Assembly (NCBI GenBank): GCA_036971475.1
Contig: JBAIZL010000002.1
Coordinates: 227,791,143 to 227,855,142, forward strand
Reading direction: 5' to 3'
DNA from: Prosapia bicincta
Taxonomy: Eukaryota; Arthropoda; Insecta; Hemiptera; Cercopidae
Length of the DNA: 64,000 bases
A program made the translations under genes and the position numbers. Shown one piece after another: positions 47,392 to 59,678 of the stretch. The notes under the pieces are model-generated. The model saw nothing but the letters and a program-made list of their open reading frames with translations. It was not told the origin of the DNA and did not search any database. Position 1 is the stretch's first letter, and the number at the start of each line of letters is the position of its first letter.

Positions 47392-48799
47392 AACATTTGA
47401 AAAGTTATTCTTTTTGGATATTTCTTAATTTTTAATTCCTAACAGCAAGTAGCATACAGTTATTATTTCATACATGAGTAATTTGGTAGAATCCTGAATT
47501 CTTACATTGTTGAACAAGAGTGTTCATTGTTGTCTATGTTAAGCTGTTTGGAAATGAATATAAAAAAATTCTTCAAAGCATTCTTTGATGTGATTTATTT
47601 CTAAATACATAATCTATATTTTTCTGTTTTAATATCATGAAATTATTCTCTACACCTTCAATAACACTCTTCTTTTATAAAGAAAGCGCATTATAATGTC
47701 TACTATTGTAAAGATTTCTCAATTTTTCATTAATTCTAAAACTATAACTCTGGAACTTTGTATTAATCTATGTTTTTATAGACAATCTTTTATCTTTCTT
47801 ATTTACATGTACTTTATTTATGATTTATATAACTTTTGTCAAGACATAGATTTTATTTTTAATATTATAAAATGTCACAATTTAGTTTCTTTCCTTTTAA
47901 TATAAGCCATTTTAAAGAAATCCACTGTATTATTTCATTCGCTTGTAATATAATATTTGGTTGAATTTAAATATTTAAAGATTTTAAGTTTATATTTTAT
48001 AGTTTGCAGTCTACTTTAATTTATAGTCTACTTGTTAATTTGATAATAATTAATAATTCAATTTATGTGAGAACATTTGATAAAATAGAGAAAGACAAAT
48101 AATGCTATTAAAACTATCGAATTCAGTATAAATTTCATCTAATTCATCAGCTAAGTATTTAATCAAACCCTCTACAATAAAACTTATCACTGTTTTTTTT
48201 TTAAATCATATTTTCTAAATGCTTGTAATGTAGAGCAAATTATGTTATTACATCCATTTAAACAATATGCAAATTATTTAGTGCTTATAAAATATTTTTT
48301 ATTTTTTTAAATTGTTTATAAAGGCTGGTATTTATAACAAAAAAAAATAATAATAATAAGAGGAAATAGGAATATTGTATACTCTAAACTTTATATTTTT
48401 TAGATGTAATTTAATTGTAACTTGTTAATTGTTCTAAAGAGGTAGTTTATTATAAATAGGTAAGGAGTGTAAAAGGAAATGGTAAGTGCTCGATTTTATA
48501 GGCCGTAAATGTTTAAGAGGTATTGCAAACTTTCTGATCAAGTAATTTGTCGACAAATCAAAACTATCTGTTAAGAATGTGTTTAAACAATATGTAATTA
48601 AATTATCGCTTACCTGACTAGAATAATATTCTAATTCACAAACAACACTCGGTAGCAAAATATTTAAATAGGAGAAAATAAAAATGCAAACACAAAAAAA
48701 ACACTCTCAAACCAAACACTACAACAAAATATCGCACAAATTTATGGAATATAATAATACGCTTAGAATCTAGTTGTGTTTGGTTTGATAAAAGGTTAG
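47390..48799. other. Unique AT-rich sequence
   Basis: Several short frames without motif. A short (TAA)n run is near 48345-48360. Nothing else supported. Confidence 0.4.
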
Positions 48800-48912
48800 A
48801 ATAATGAACAGATTTTGCCGCTATGCCCCATGTTGTCGACGTCACCGAGTTTGGTGGGGGGCCCGTTGCCATGGTGCTGGATGGACCAATCCCTAGTCAA
48901 CTCCGTCACAGT
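48800..48912. other. GC-rich island open in several frames (possible exon or regulatory element)
   Basis: About 110 bp of GC-rich sequence in AT-rich DNA. On the plus strand all three frames are open across its core; one reads VTEFGGGPVAMVLDGP. On the minus strand a frame begins MATGPPPNSVTSTTWGIAAK at 48872 and runs into low-complexity hydrophobic residues at 48636. The left side ends AATGAACAG and the right side reads CACAGTAAAAG, possible but weak acceptor and donor. CGACGTCACC is a CRE-like word. I cannot choose between an exon on either strand and a non-coding element. Confidence 0.3.
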
Positions 48913-51569
48913 AAAAGAAATAAAAAACTTGTACAGTACAAAAACAAATGAATTACAAGCGAGCGCCCGTTCTGTTAGCTTTTAAGTTATGCTACTTTGT
49001 TACAGTTTTGAAAATCTGTTTGGTTGAAAATAATTACAAGAAGTAGGCAAAGGAAAGAGAAACTTTTACCAAATATTTTGGGCCTGCTTAAATTCCATTT
49101 AGGCTAACAAATTTTACAAAACTGAAATTACAGACTGAGTATTAGAGCATTTTATCCGAATTAAGAAGAAAAAAATACAAACAAACATGTGTCTACAAAT
49201 TATGTTTAACTCTTGGCCTACATAACGATTTTGGGATTTGATCATAGCATAAAATATTTTTAATTAATTTTAAACATTAGAAATTTTTGAACTTAGCAAC
49301 TACTTTCAGAAAAAAACAGTAAGCTATAATTTTGCATAAGACTATCTGTTTTACCACTCTATAGTTAATTTATCGATATTAATAATTTATCGAACTAAGC
49401 CTACATATTAATTTATCGATATTTGTAAAAATAAAAATTGTTTAAAATAAAAGTGATAATTTTAAGTTGAAATTTCTTTGGTTTTAAAAAAACTTTCATT
49501 TGATTCAATCTATTTTGTTTTTTAACTTTTTTTGAAACTTTTATTTCTTTAGAAAGCAAATATTTTTATAACAACAATATTTGTCATGTGATAACTTACG
49601 TTGATATACGAGTTAAGATCAATTATTAAAAAAAATGGCAAATTTCGGGACCTAGTTCGCCTTCTATTAGACTTGACACAAATATATTTTCTTTCAAGCC
49701 GAATTAAGGATGACACAAATGGTTATGACTAGCTTGTTAAAAATGGCAAACTAACTGTCGAAAAAAAAACGTTGCAAGTTCTTTAATAGTTATTTATTAA
49801 AAACTGTTGACCCTCTACCGTTTTTTTTATTGTAGGCCTATCATAATCAAACTAAAGCCTAATAAGAAATATTAGACCTATAGGCCTAGGCCTAATTTGA
49901 AATTAAGAATTGTTATTAATTTTAAATACTATTTGAATCAGTAAATCACACAAATATAGGATCAATTTATAGGCCTATTGTATCGATATTTAGCCTACTA
50001 TGCGCTCTTTAAGAGAATTAAATTATTAGGTCTGAATCTGAAAAACAACTTTTTCAAAACTCTTATAAAGCTACTTATAGCTTTTCGTTTTCAACCTTTT
50101 TGTTACTTTTAAGTGGATCTATGGGGAGAGGGGTTTTTAGAAAATGAAAATGTTTAAAGTAAGAGAAATTGTATAAGAATATAGCCAGGAACTTAGTCAA
50201 TGGGTGTCTGTAAGGTTCGAATCCCTCTTGCCTGAATGCTATTATATTCAGATTATGCTATCATATTATAACAATAATATTGACAGATTCTTTTTATGTT
50301 TAGTTGGAAATTTTAAGTAATTGCTTATTTGATAAAACTTTAAATATTTACTTTTTATCTTTGGTTGACAAGGGTTCCTGTGGAAGCTCTTATTTTTTAC
50401 AATGCCAAAAGTTAATAAATTTTTATAAAATAAATAATTGTTATAAATTGAAAAATAGTTGCTTTTTTCTACAAAGAAATGTAATTTATCCTAATTTGTT
50501 ATAAGGAACCTTCAACATAAAACCATATAATTCAATTGATACTTTTTATTAGTTTTATTATAAAAAAATTGTACTTTCCTTAAGCACTTTATCGGAATTC
50601 CCTTCATTTGGACTGGACCCTCATTTCCGAAATTCTGTCTACCTACTTGATATAGCCTACACACTTTTTTTTATCTTTTAAGAAATGTGTGCTTCAACTC
50701 TTATAAACACATTACCGACGTATAAAACCTATAGGGATTTTCTATTCTCAAAAAGATTCATGTTTAAATTAAATAAAACTTATCAATAAGTCTTTGGATA
50801 ACCTTAAATGAGTCTTCGATTAATGGTTTTATGAATTAAAGGTCATTGAGTAATTTACGATTTGTTTGTTCTGTTTTAATATGATTAGGTCTTTTTTAAT
50901 AATCATGTGTTCTATTTGGTAACCTTCACTCTCAGTAGTAGATATATAAAGTAAGTAATTGTTATAAATTGCTTTACCAGATACGTTTTTTAATATAGGC
51001 CTACAGTCTAAATATAAACATTAGGTTAGGCCTTATATCCTATCATATTATTAACCTATAAATCACTAGTTTAGTGTATAAATTTACACTAAAACAATGT
51101 ATAAATAGCATTATTACTCTTATAAAAACTCATAATATATACTTTTATAAATAAGAATTAATATGTTTATACATTTAGGCTATATGAAATCATACAATAA
51201 AATATTAAATATAAGATTCTACTCTGATAAAACTAAAACTGTCATGAATTCTAGGTATTAGCCTACATAACCGATGCAGGTTGAACAATACAGGACTAAT
51301 ACAGGTTAAACCACTTACATGCCTCATAAAACAATTTCCCATGAAACTTATATAGGATCATTATCTAATTTTAAAACTATCATAAAGTTATAAGAAAATA
51401 TATATTCTAAAATTTTAATTGGCTTTCCATTTCTTTCATTTTTTCTAAATATATTTAGAGCCTATATATGTATAGGCTTATAGGCTATACATTTTTTTAA
51501 AACATTGTAATTTTAATTATTTTAAAATAAATTATAACAATAGACTATGCCTATATGCTAAGGAACAGG
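48913..51569. other. Unique AT-rich sequence
   Basis: TAGGCCTA-type words are frequent at 49.83-50.0 kb, including the overlapping ATAGGCCTAGGCCTAATT near 49880. A 16-bp direct duplication TTAATTTATCGATATT lies near 49366 and 49409. TTTAGTGTA/TACACTAAA (51070-51093) is a 9-bp inverted repeat. No gene supported. Confidence 0.4.
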
Positions 51570-51830
51570 TAGTCAATTCGTCAGACTGTATAACGCGACT
51601 CACCCATGGGGAGTTAAAAATAGAATTACCGTATTAAAGCTTTTGTAATAGGGGTTATAACAAGGCAATCAAATCCAACTCCAGTTCAGTCGAATATGTT
51701 TACACTCGCCGTAAACAGGAGTAGGAGCACTAACTCAGTAAACAACCTGTTAGCCAGCGCTTGTGGATCAAGAGATCACCGGAAGGTTTATTTGAAAGCA
51801 CTGCATCTGCAGGACACTAATTTGATCGAA
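51570..51830. promoter_or_regulatory. Candidate regulatory element with inverted forkhead sites
   Basis: TGTTTAC (51697-51703) and GTAAACA (51711-51717) face each other 7 bp apart, a forkhead-type pair. The surrounding block is GC-richer and contains GCAATCAAATCC, CAGCGCTTGTGG and TTGATCGAATTAGG. No supported reading frame. Confidence 0.3.
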
Positions 51831-52795
51831 TTAGGTTATCTATAATTAGTATAATGAAAGTAAATATGATTTTGGACTAATTTTTATAAGCAAAACTTTC
51901 ACTCAAAAAATAATAAATATTTATTCTTACGTGATATTGATGCCCCAAAAATTGAAGTGTGTTTAGTTCTACTGATTTTACAATTACATAAATTGTTTTT
52001 CAAAAGTTAAAGCCACTTTAATTTGATAAAAATACCTGTAGTTCATGACTACTTTAACGAAACACACAGCTCGGGCGTCTCTATTCTGAGTCTACCCATC
52101 CCCAACGACTCTCATTACAGCCTTCTATTGTCTTTCTGATATCCATAAGTTCCAATTCCAAAGTATATAGTTACACATCAGTTCTATTGTTTTTCTTACA
52201 CCCACAAATTCCCAGTTTCAGATCAGTTCCATTGTCTTTCACACATTCCTTCCTATCTCGCTTTTGTCGACATAGACTATAGCCTACTTATTGGTTTTCA
52301 ACTTTCAGCATGTTCCAAAAGAAGATTTTGACTAGCACTTGATGAGTACACTATAAGCATCATTCTATAAACCCTCTTTTAAAGAGCCTATCATTATTTT
52401 GTTTAATGTAAAAACCGTTCTTTCAATATATCTATCTGGTTTCATGCATTTTAGTAATGTATCCTAGCGTATTTGTATTCTTCAACCCAGGCTAACTTTG
52501 GCGGTTTTACAAACGCTGTAGTGCTTTAGCCCATATCCTGATATTTTTGGTACTGATTTGACTTAATTAGTTTATCTTATTCAGTCTGTTTCTTTAGTTA
52601 CCATTTGAATGTTAGGTAACAATTTTTCCACTTTTATTGCCTTCATATTACTTCTATGTAGGTATTAACTCTTTATTTTAAATGGTTTCTGTTAAGAAAA
52701 TCATTCTTATAAGTATTTTTAAATAATATGTATTTATGTTTTTCATTTTATGTATATAAACTTCTTATTCACAAAAGCTATTTAGTTAAATTCTC
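51831..52795. other. Unique sequence
   Basis: Short related words TCAGTTCTATTG/TCAGTTCCATTG near 52178-52236 suggest a small ancient duplication (CAGTTCYATTGT with TTC). No gene supported. Confidence 0.35.
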
Positions 52796-52925
52796 ATGTA
52801 CATTTCGATTTTAAAGCAACCATTATCAGAAGAAATTGTTACAAGAATAAATGCTATTTTTTAATAGCCTAGTAAGCTATCCTCTGAAGATGATTACTTT
52901 GTGAGCGAAACGTACATAAAGACTT
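52796..52925. repeat. Dispersed repeat, inverted pair of cores
   Basis: On the minus strand CTGATAATGGTTGCTTTAAA and then ATCGAAATGTACATG run from about 52829 down to 52797. On the plus strand CTGAAGA (52884-52890) is followed by TGATTACTTTGTGAGC and GAAACGTACATAAAG (GAAA 52907-52910). The two cores are about 55 bp apart and face away from each other, like the palindromic copies at 43.0 and 54.4 kb. Both hairpins have mismatches. Confidence 0.7.
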
Positions 52926-54305
52926 GAAAAAAGGTTTTCTGGGTGACGTTTTATTTATTTAAAATAGAAAATTACCACAGATGTTCCACTATTTAATACG
53001 ATTTTGTATGTAAAATTCTGGCTAATTGATTCAGTTTTCATTAGAAATATTAATTTAACAATTGTAAACGCTACATGTAATAGGCCTACTAAATATTTTG
53101 ATATTTTCAAGCTAAATAGTACAATAAGGTAGCCTATGTTGGAAAATTATGAAATATTCATAATACAAGTAAATTGTCTTCTTAAATCCATTGAATATTC
53201 AAATTAATCTTTGAAACAGGCTTACACAGGGGAATAATGACCTGATGCATAACATTTACCAGAAGTATACTGTTTATTGGAAATTTTTGTTGATTTCTAG
53301 ATAGAATTGTTTAAAAAAAATAAAATCCACTTGAAGGATTTGAAATATTAGCAAGATACCAGTGAATGGATCTGACTGTTCTAACAGACTCGAGTCTGTC
53401 TAATACCAAGGGGACGGAGGGTATATAAATAGATCGGGATAGAAATAACATCTGGAAGTTATCGTACGGATCCAAGTTAGGTCTAGGCCGAATTCTACGA
53501 GAATATAATAGACTTAATGAAAGATTCTGGCTCTGGTGGGTTGATGGTGGGCTACTAGAATTAGATTTCACAAGTGTAGGCCTTATTCCAAATTATGGGA
53601 ATTAAAAAACTTTAAATATTTCTAGTAAAATTAGAAATAAAGGGTATATAGGTCCATATTGAAAAAATATAAAGAAAAAAGTATTTCAAAATAATAATGG
53701 AAAAATCCAACTGATATTTTCTTAAAAATTACATAATCTTGAAAGTTTTATAGGCCTAAAGTTGTTTAATATTTGCAGAACGACAATGTTAAAGAAGAAA
53801 ATTACAATAAAAAACAAGAAAATAACGCGATTACCTTGTTTAGTAAGGCTACATTTCAAAATTGAAATAAAATCATTCGAAAAATAAGTAGCCTATTGTA
53901 GAATTGAACTACAAACATTTCTTACTCAATACAAATTTGAGAGTAAACTATTTTATTCCGTTTTAAAATATATTTATAATAGTGAATAAATATGTTTATG
54001 GTTCACAATTTTAAAATTCACAATAAATTGTATTCTTTCCAAAATAATGTTAACCTATCTTAATTCTAATAGTTGTATTCCTTAGTGTAATGAGTATTCT
54101 GAAAACGACAAAATTTAATATATTAAAAACAATCACTCCATATGTAATTTTTTACAAAATGGCCTGTAGAGTCAAGTCTTATAGAATTAATACTAACTTA
54201 TATATCATAACATAGAGTTATTATAATAACCTTTCGTCAAGGTGTTGAAACAAAACGTAACTGGTGATTGAATTTACTTAAACAACATCTAAATATTGCA
54301 ATTAG
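52926..54305. other. Unique sequence with a 16-bp palindrome and a TATA-like word
   Basis: ACAGACTCGAGTCTGT (53384-53399) is a perfect palindrome, closely followed by GGGTATATAAATAGATCGGG, a TATA-box-like word. The minus-strand frame at 53311-53571 (86 codons) covers both and has no recognisable motif. A promoter is conceivable but unsupported. Confidence 0.35.
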
Positions 54306-54632
54306 AATATTGGAAAGAACCCCAATACCACAAAAATGACCAAAAATAACAAATAAAACAAGTTACTTGAGATTAAACCCTTATGTAAATTTCGATGACC
54401 ATGTCACATCATCAGATCAATCACTCTAGTTTGTAACATCTTGTTTGCTAGATTGTAATTTTGTAATAAGACCCTCTGATGATGATGACATGGTCGTCAA
54501 AAGAAATGTACATAAGGGTTTAATTTTAAGTAACTTGTTTTATTTGTTATTTTTGATCATTTTTGTGGTATTGGGGATCTTTCCAATATTTTCATTGTAA
54601 TATATTGTAGCACTGTGCTCTAGATATTGTGT
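54306..54632. repeat. Dispersed repeat, longest palindromic copy
   Basis: The left arm starts AATATTGGAAAGAACCCCAA (54306) and the palindrome closes at 54590 (TCTTTCCAATATT), with arms of about 100-115 bp. The minus-strand core is CTGATGA (54415-54409), then GTGAC-ATG-GTCATC and GAAAT (54393-54389). The plus-strand core is CTGATGA (54476-54482), then TGATGACATGGTCGTC, an extra AAAA and GAAATGTACATAAGGG. The right arm runs on to about 54632 (CTGTGCTCTAGATATTGTGT), as in the other copies. The interior between the cores has no coding capacity. Confidence 0.88.
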
Positions 54633-57600
54633 AACACCTAAATACCATTAAAAAGACTAAGAATGTTCAAGCAGTAAATTCGCTTGTACGATTACTTTCT
54701 ACATGACATCAGGCTTAGGTAGGTTAATCTCCAAAACCCAAAACTGATTTTATAATAACAAGACTGATTTGATAATAAACAGGTTTAAACTCATCTCATT
54801 TCTATAAATTTATCAATCGTGATGAATGTAGTATTGTCTACATTCTTGCTAAATGTAAAATGCAATGTAACAATGTAAGTTTAAACTGCTTTTGAAAAAA
54901 CCTTACAAAATCCCCCTTAAAAATTACCATATAAAGATGGTAGCAGGTAACAGATCTAAAAACATAGATTTAAAGCTTCTTAGGCCGTACTATGTAGGCT
55001 AAACCGAAACAACAGCAAGATATTCTTTTTAAAACTCTAATATTCAACCTAATTTAAATACTTTACTTTACATTTGGAATTATTAGAAGAATATGCCAGA
55101 CACATGACAAGAAAAAACCTAAACCCATATAAAATATAGAACATATTGTAATATGTAAAGAGCTATTATGGTAATTTTAACCTAGAGTAGGCTATTGGCA
55201 ACTAATCTACATATTTTAAGTAAAATTATAAATACGTAGGCTATATGTAACAAAATTAGTAACAAACACCATTAATAATATTTCTGACTGAAATATTTAC
55301 TAAATTTACCTCATCCAAAGTTAAATAAAAATAAATTGATCTAATAAATACAAATAGAGTTAAACACAATAGAAACATCCTGTGTAAACCTTAAATTATT
55401 CAATCAAAATAAACTTAAATAAAAAAACATTAGTATAGTAACATTTCACTAGCATAGTAAGTTTTACGCAGTCATAAGTTGCTGTTAAGCCATCTGCATT
55501 ATCGAAAGCATTCCAACTAACGTCATAATTTTGTATTTAAGATTTTGTTTTTAATTTCTTTTTCTATTCCATGCTAAAGTGCTCACAATTTCTTAAAAAT
55601 GTATATAGACCTAAATAAAAAAACTTTTAAATGCTCGTAAAATGTTATCTGTTCAAAAATTCACAAACCAAAATAAACAGCCATTTTGTTTTGCTTACAC
55701 ATACTCTCCGATGAAAGCATAAGAGAACTCCAAAGTACATTATAGCTTCATTGAAAAGCATCAAGGTTTCCAAACACACAACACTGTTTCACAACCGAAA
55801 ACAGAATGAAAATGAACACCTCTAAACAGACGTAAAAATCACACCCTAACGGTATTAAAACACCCCTAAATAAGAGTCTCAACGTCTATTGGTTTTGTAG
55901 CTTACGGACAGAAGGATTTAAGGCAAGATTTGGTCGTCATAAAAGCGGGGTTATATCGATATTAAATCGTCCCGCTGGGTTCAAACTCCACTCTATTTCT
56001 CTGAGCTTCGATAAATTTATTTGGTGATTAATTTAAAAGTTGATGTTTTATGGTTAACATTTTTGTACGGCAATAGGCTTCCTAGGAATAATGTTGAGTT
56101 ACAGACTGGACTCGTCTGGACAAACTGATCATCTAGAGATGATCTGAGCTTTAAGAAAAATCAAGTATTTCAATTTACTGAAATATGTTCTTCATGTGTA
56201 TAGTTGTGATTGTGTTGTTGCGGATTTTCATTGTGATGCCTTAATGCAGAAGCGTGTCGATGTTTTATAACTAGTAAATAATTCATTTAATCTTACAGTA
56301 ATCATGATGCAACAAACTAATTTGTCTTGTGATAGGCTATCAAAAATATAATAAGCAATGTAAAATTACACCTAAAGTTGTAGTAAAGTTAGGACAAATG
56401 GAATTTTGTAAATACATGTAGGTCTAGCTAAATATTATGAAGGTCTTCTTTAAAAGCCCGTAGCTAAGAGTATAATACTTGAAAATAAAAAATACCCAAT
56501 TTGTTTTATAGGTTTTTTCAAAATATAGGGTAATCAGAAAATTGTTTTCTTAGAAACATAGATTAATTTCAAGACCAAACATACAATTAGCCTAATCTAG
56601 GGTTTTATGTTTGTGAAAATGTATTTTTAAATTTCAAAATCGGTAATAATATTTAATTTGGGTATCTTTAAAGAGCTATACCCCAAATGTCCAAAAGCAT
56701 ACATTAGAGCAAAATATGAAATTGATGGTTAAATTATTTTAATAAAGCATAAAAACTATAAAATTGTATAAAATGCAAAAAACGTTTTTATTCTTCAAAA
56801 GAAAAATTAATAATATTTTCCATCCCACGAAAGAAAATGATAGCCGTACGTTTGATAGGCCCTATCACTTAAAAATGTGCACTTATTATTGTTACCCAGT
56901 GTTACATTTATACAGTGCATTAAAATAGGGCCTATCCAGCTTCAGTATATTGCGTTAGGAGCATATACACCTATGCTTTTAAAATAAATATAAACTAAAG
57001 CAGCTAGTAATTTTCGAAATATTTTAGACGAAATTGAATTGAACTAAAATGAACTTTTTAAGAAAAAAATGCAGAATTAATAATTATTAATGACTGATTA
57101 ATGCAGCTATAAACCATTACAAAAGTCAATAAAAATATATACCGTGACCAATAAAACCTTCTTCACTGAATAAATATCTGCAAGGCATGAAGTCCTACGA
57201 ACAAATGAAGTTAATTTCGTTTCTTACCAATTGGTTTCGCACGCACCAGAAGCCAGGCGCTATCTGACTTAGCTTAATAAAGATCCACTTTCAACAATTC
57301 CCGTAAACGCTGTATGAAGTGAACAGTAACTTCTTTATATCTTGGCAAAGTAACGAATTTAATTACCAGTTTCACACCACAATTTATGCTTCAAATGTTA
57401 AAGATGAATTTTCATGATAATCTACATTCTACTAATGAATTTTTCAAAAAACACTGAAGGCTAAATGTTATATTCAGAGATTTTTTTATTGGCATCTTAA
57501 TCAAAACTACATAACAACAGTTACTTATTACTAAATCGTTAATAAGCTTTAACCACCAAAAAGATAACACCGATAGGTTCTACTCCATCTTATTAGGATT

Positions 57601-58459
57601 GCGTTTTGTGTTCAGGCTCTCAATTCTTGTACTAGACTACAGACAGCAAGAAGCTGTTGGATAATATTAGCCATAAATCAGTATTCAGTTCTTTTCAAAT
57701 GTTTAGAAAATAAAATCGAAAAATAGTAGTGCTCTTTCATAACTGACGTTATTAATTGTTAAAAGGATTTTCTCCCATTCTGACTTTTATCTTGTGACGT
57801 AAATCTATTATCTGGGGCCATGCCATTATCTGATACATTTTATTTACCATTCAGTTTTATAAATTTGATTTTTGGCAAGCCCGAATTAAATAAAAATTTT
57901 AATTCCTACCGTAACAAACAATCATATTAATGGAAAATAAAAAATTGTTCTGTAACCCCATTTGGTCACTTTAAGTAAAAATATCAGAATTTTTTGGAGC
58001 ATAGAAAAAATAATTAAAAATTAGAATAGAAGGTGAAACATATTTGATGTATATTTGATGCATAGTAGACTATGAAATAAGTCTTTGAAATGTAATGTGA
58101 AAGAAGCTCTGGGGAAACGCAAGAAAACAAAAGAAACAAGTTACTATACATAAGTAGGTACTAGTATCTGACCAAACAAATTTTTAACCAGAACATTTGA
58201 CCATAAGAGCATAAATATAGAAATAAATGTATATGTTTGTAAATATAAATAGTTGTACCCCTAAATCTATCCTTAACTAGTCTCGCTTTGAGTGTAAAAA
58301 TAAAGATAATTCGCTAGTGAACTCCTGTGTAGCTTAATTAAATAATTAACCATCTGGTACCATAATGGTCAATAGACATACACGAAGTTTTTCATTAAAG
58401 TTAAATAAATGTTTTTTTTCTTTAAGAAAACTAAATAGCAAAACATTTTGGTCTTTCCG
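54633..58459. other. Unique AT-rich sequence
   Basis: No gene supported. GC-richer patches near 55.86-56.0 kb (GCGGGG...CCCGCTGGG) and 57.2-57.3 kb (TTGGTTTCGCACGCACC) are too small to interpret. GGTTCAAACTCC near 55978 resembles a B box, but no A box accompanies it. Confidence 0.4.
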
Positions 58460-58690
58460 TCGTGATTAAGTGCGGGGAAAACGGGGGTTGTTGATCAATT
58501 TGAACGCATCTGTAGCCCGGGTTGAGAAACTTTATGGCAAATAAAAGCTAACTTGCCGCCGACAAATGGATTCTCAACTTTTATTGTCGCCATGTTGTTT
58601 ATTTGGCGACTCTATTAACTTTAACATTTATTTATTTTTGCTGATTTTCCAACAACTTTGCTTTCCAAGCTTTTTTTGTGTTTTACAGGT
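58460..58690. promoter_or_regulatory. Candidate regulatory element with Hox-like words
   Basis: Contains AACTTTATGGCAAATAAAAG, TTTTATTGTCGCCATG and TTGTTTATTTGGCGAC, Hox/Abd-B- and forkhead-like words. GTTGAGAA (58521-58528) and TTCTCAAC (58571-58578) form an 8-bp inverted repeat around the first group. GC-richer than the flanks and without a supported frame. Confidence 0.3.
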
Positions 58691-59678
58691 AAAATAACTC
58701 TGAGTTTAATCGAGTTTACTGTGTGTATTTTTCGATTATTTTAACTTATGTAATTTGTAGAAGGAATACTTAGCTTTGCTTTAAGAAAAATATCTGTACG
58801 ACTTATATTAGGGAAATTTCAACAAAAGCCTTGCCTGTAGTGTTGTTATGCTCCCCTTGCCTTTAGGCGTAATTAAATAGTACCGAGAACCGATTCATAA
58901 CAAATATGTTATTTTCTCTTAAACGTTTTAGTAAGAAAGACATCATCAGAGTTACATCTGCTTATACAAATACGGTCATAACTCTAACCTATAGGCCTAA
59001 ACTGTAGTTTAGAATTTGTGTAGTTATGGCTTTTATTCATTGACCATAATTTATTACTCACTGTAACGCACTCGAGAAACTGAATTATTGACTGTCAATT
59101 GGTGTTTGTTGTTATTCAATAATTTTTTTGTTCACAATCTTAGTTTAGGTTTTAGTACCACATATAGAAATTAATAACATGAAATCCCTTAGGCTCTATA
59201 TGAAAACCTTTTAATGGTATCAAATAACGTACAAACGTATTTGTGTATTATGTTAAATTATATGTGGATGAATCTAAACTATCTCTTATTCTTAGGCCTA
59301 AAGGAAATTATTAGCCCTACGTAATTCACATTTTTTGCAAATAGTTTTGTAAGATGTAAATACCCACTGAATAACTTCATTGGTTATCATAGCAAACCTT
59401 TGTACTCTCTTTGACTCCTAATAGTTGGTTTAGTAGCCTACTGTTATGCTTTGGTGGTTTATTATTGTGTTTTGTATTACCTGTAGGGCTTATATTTATT
59501 AATTTGTTTATAATTGATTTATTTTTGTAAAACTATCAAACGCTATGAAATTAAAATCATTACCCACTACCACGACTGATGGCTAACCCGGGTGTCTCAA
59601 GTGCAGTCATGATGGTCAAGTGGAGGTAATTTTGGGGCTCCGAAATCTAGGCTGTCGTTGGAAAAACGGATTCTGATA
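58691..59678. other. Unique AT-rich sequence
   Basis: On the minus strand CTGATGATGTC (58949-58939) is followed by TTTCTTACTAAAACG, a decayed possible member of the hairpin family. TAGGCCTA near 58992 and 59294. No gene supported. Confidence 0.35.

Noticed and set aside
47138..47428. 96-codon frame with SLSLSL and THTHTH runs
   Set aside because: Created by the CT and CA microsatellites.
50195..50226. A-box-like TAGTCAATGGG followed by B-box-like GGTTCGAATCC
   Set aside because: The two boxes are only about 8 bp apart, far too close for a tRNA, and no cloverleaf can be drawn. At most it is a fragment.
55970..55992. B-box-like GGTTCAAACTCC
   Set aside because: No A box at proper distance and no stems.
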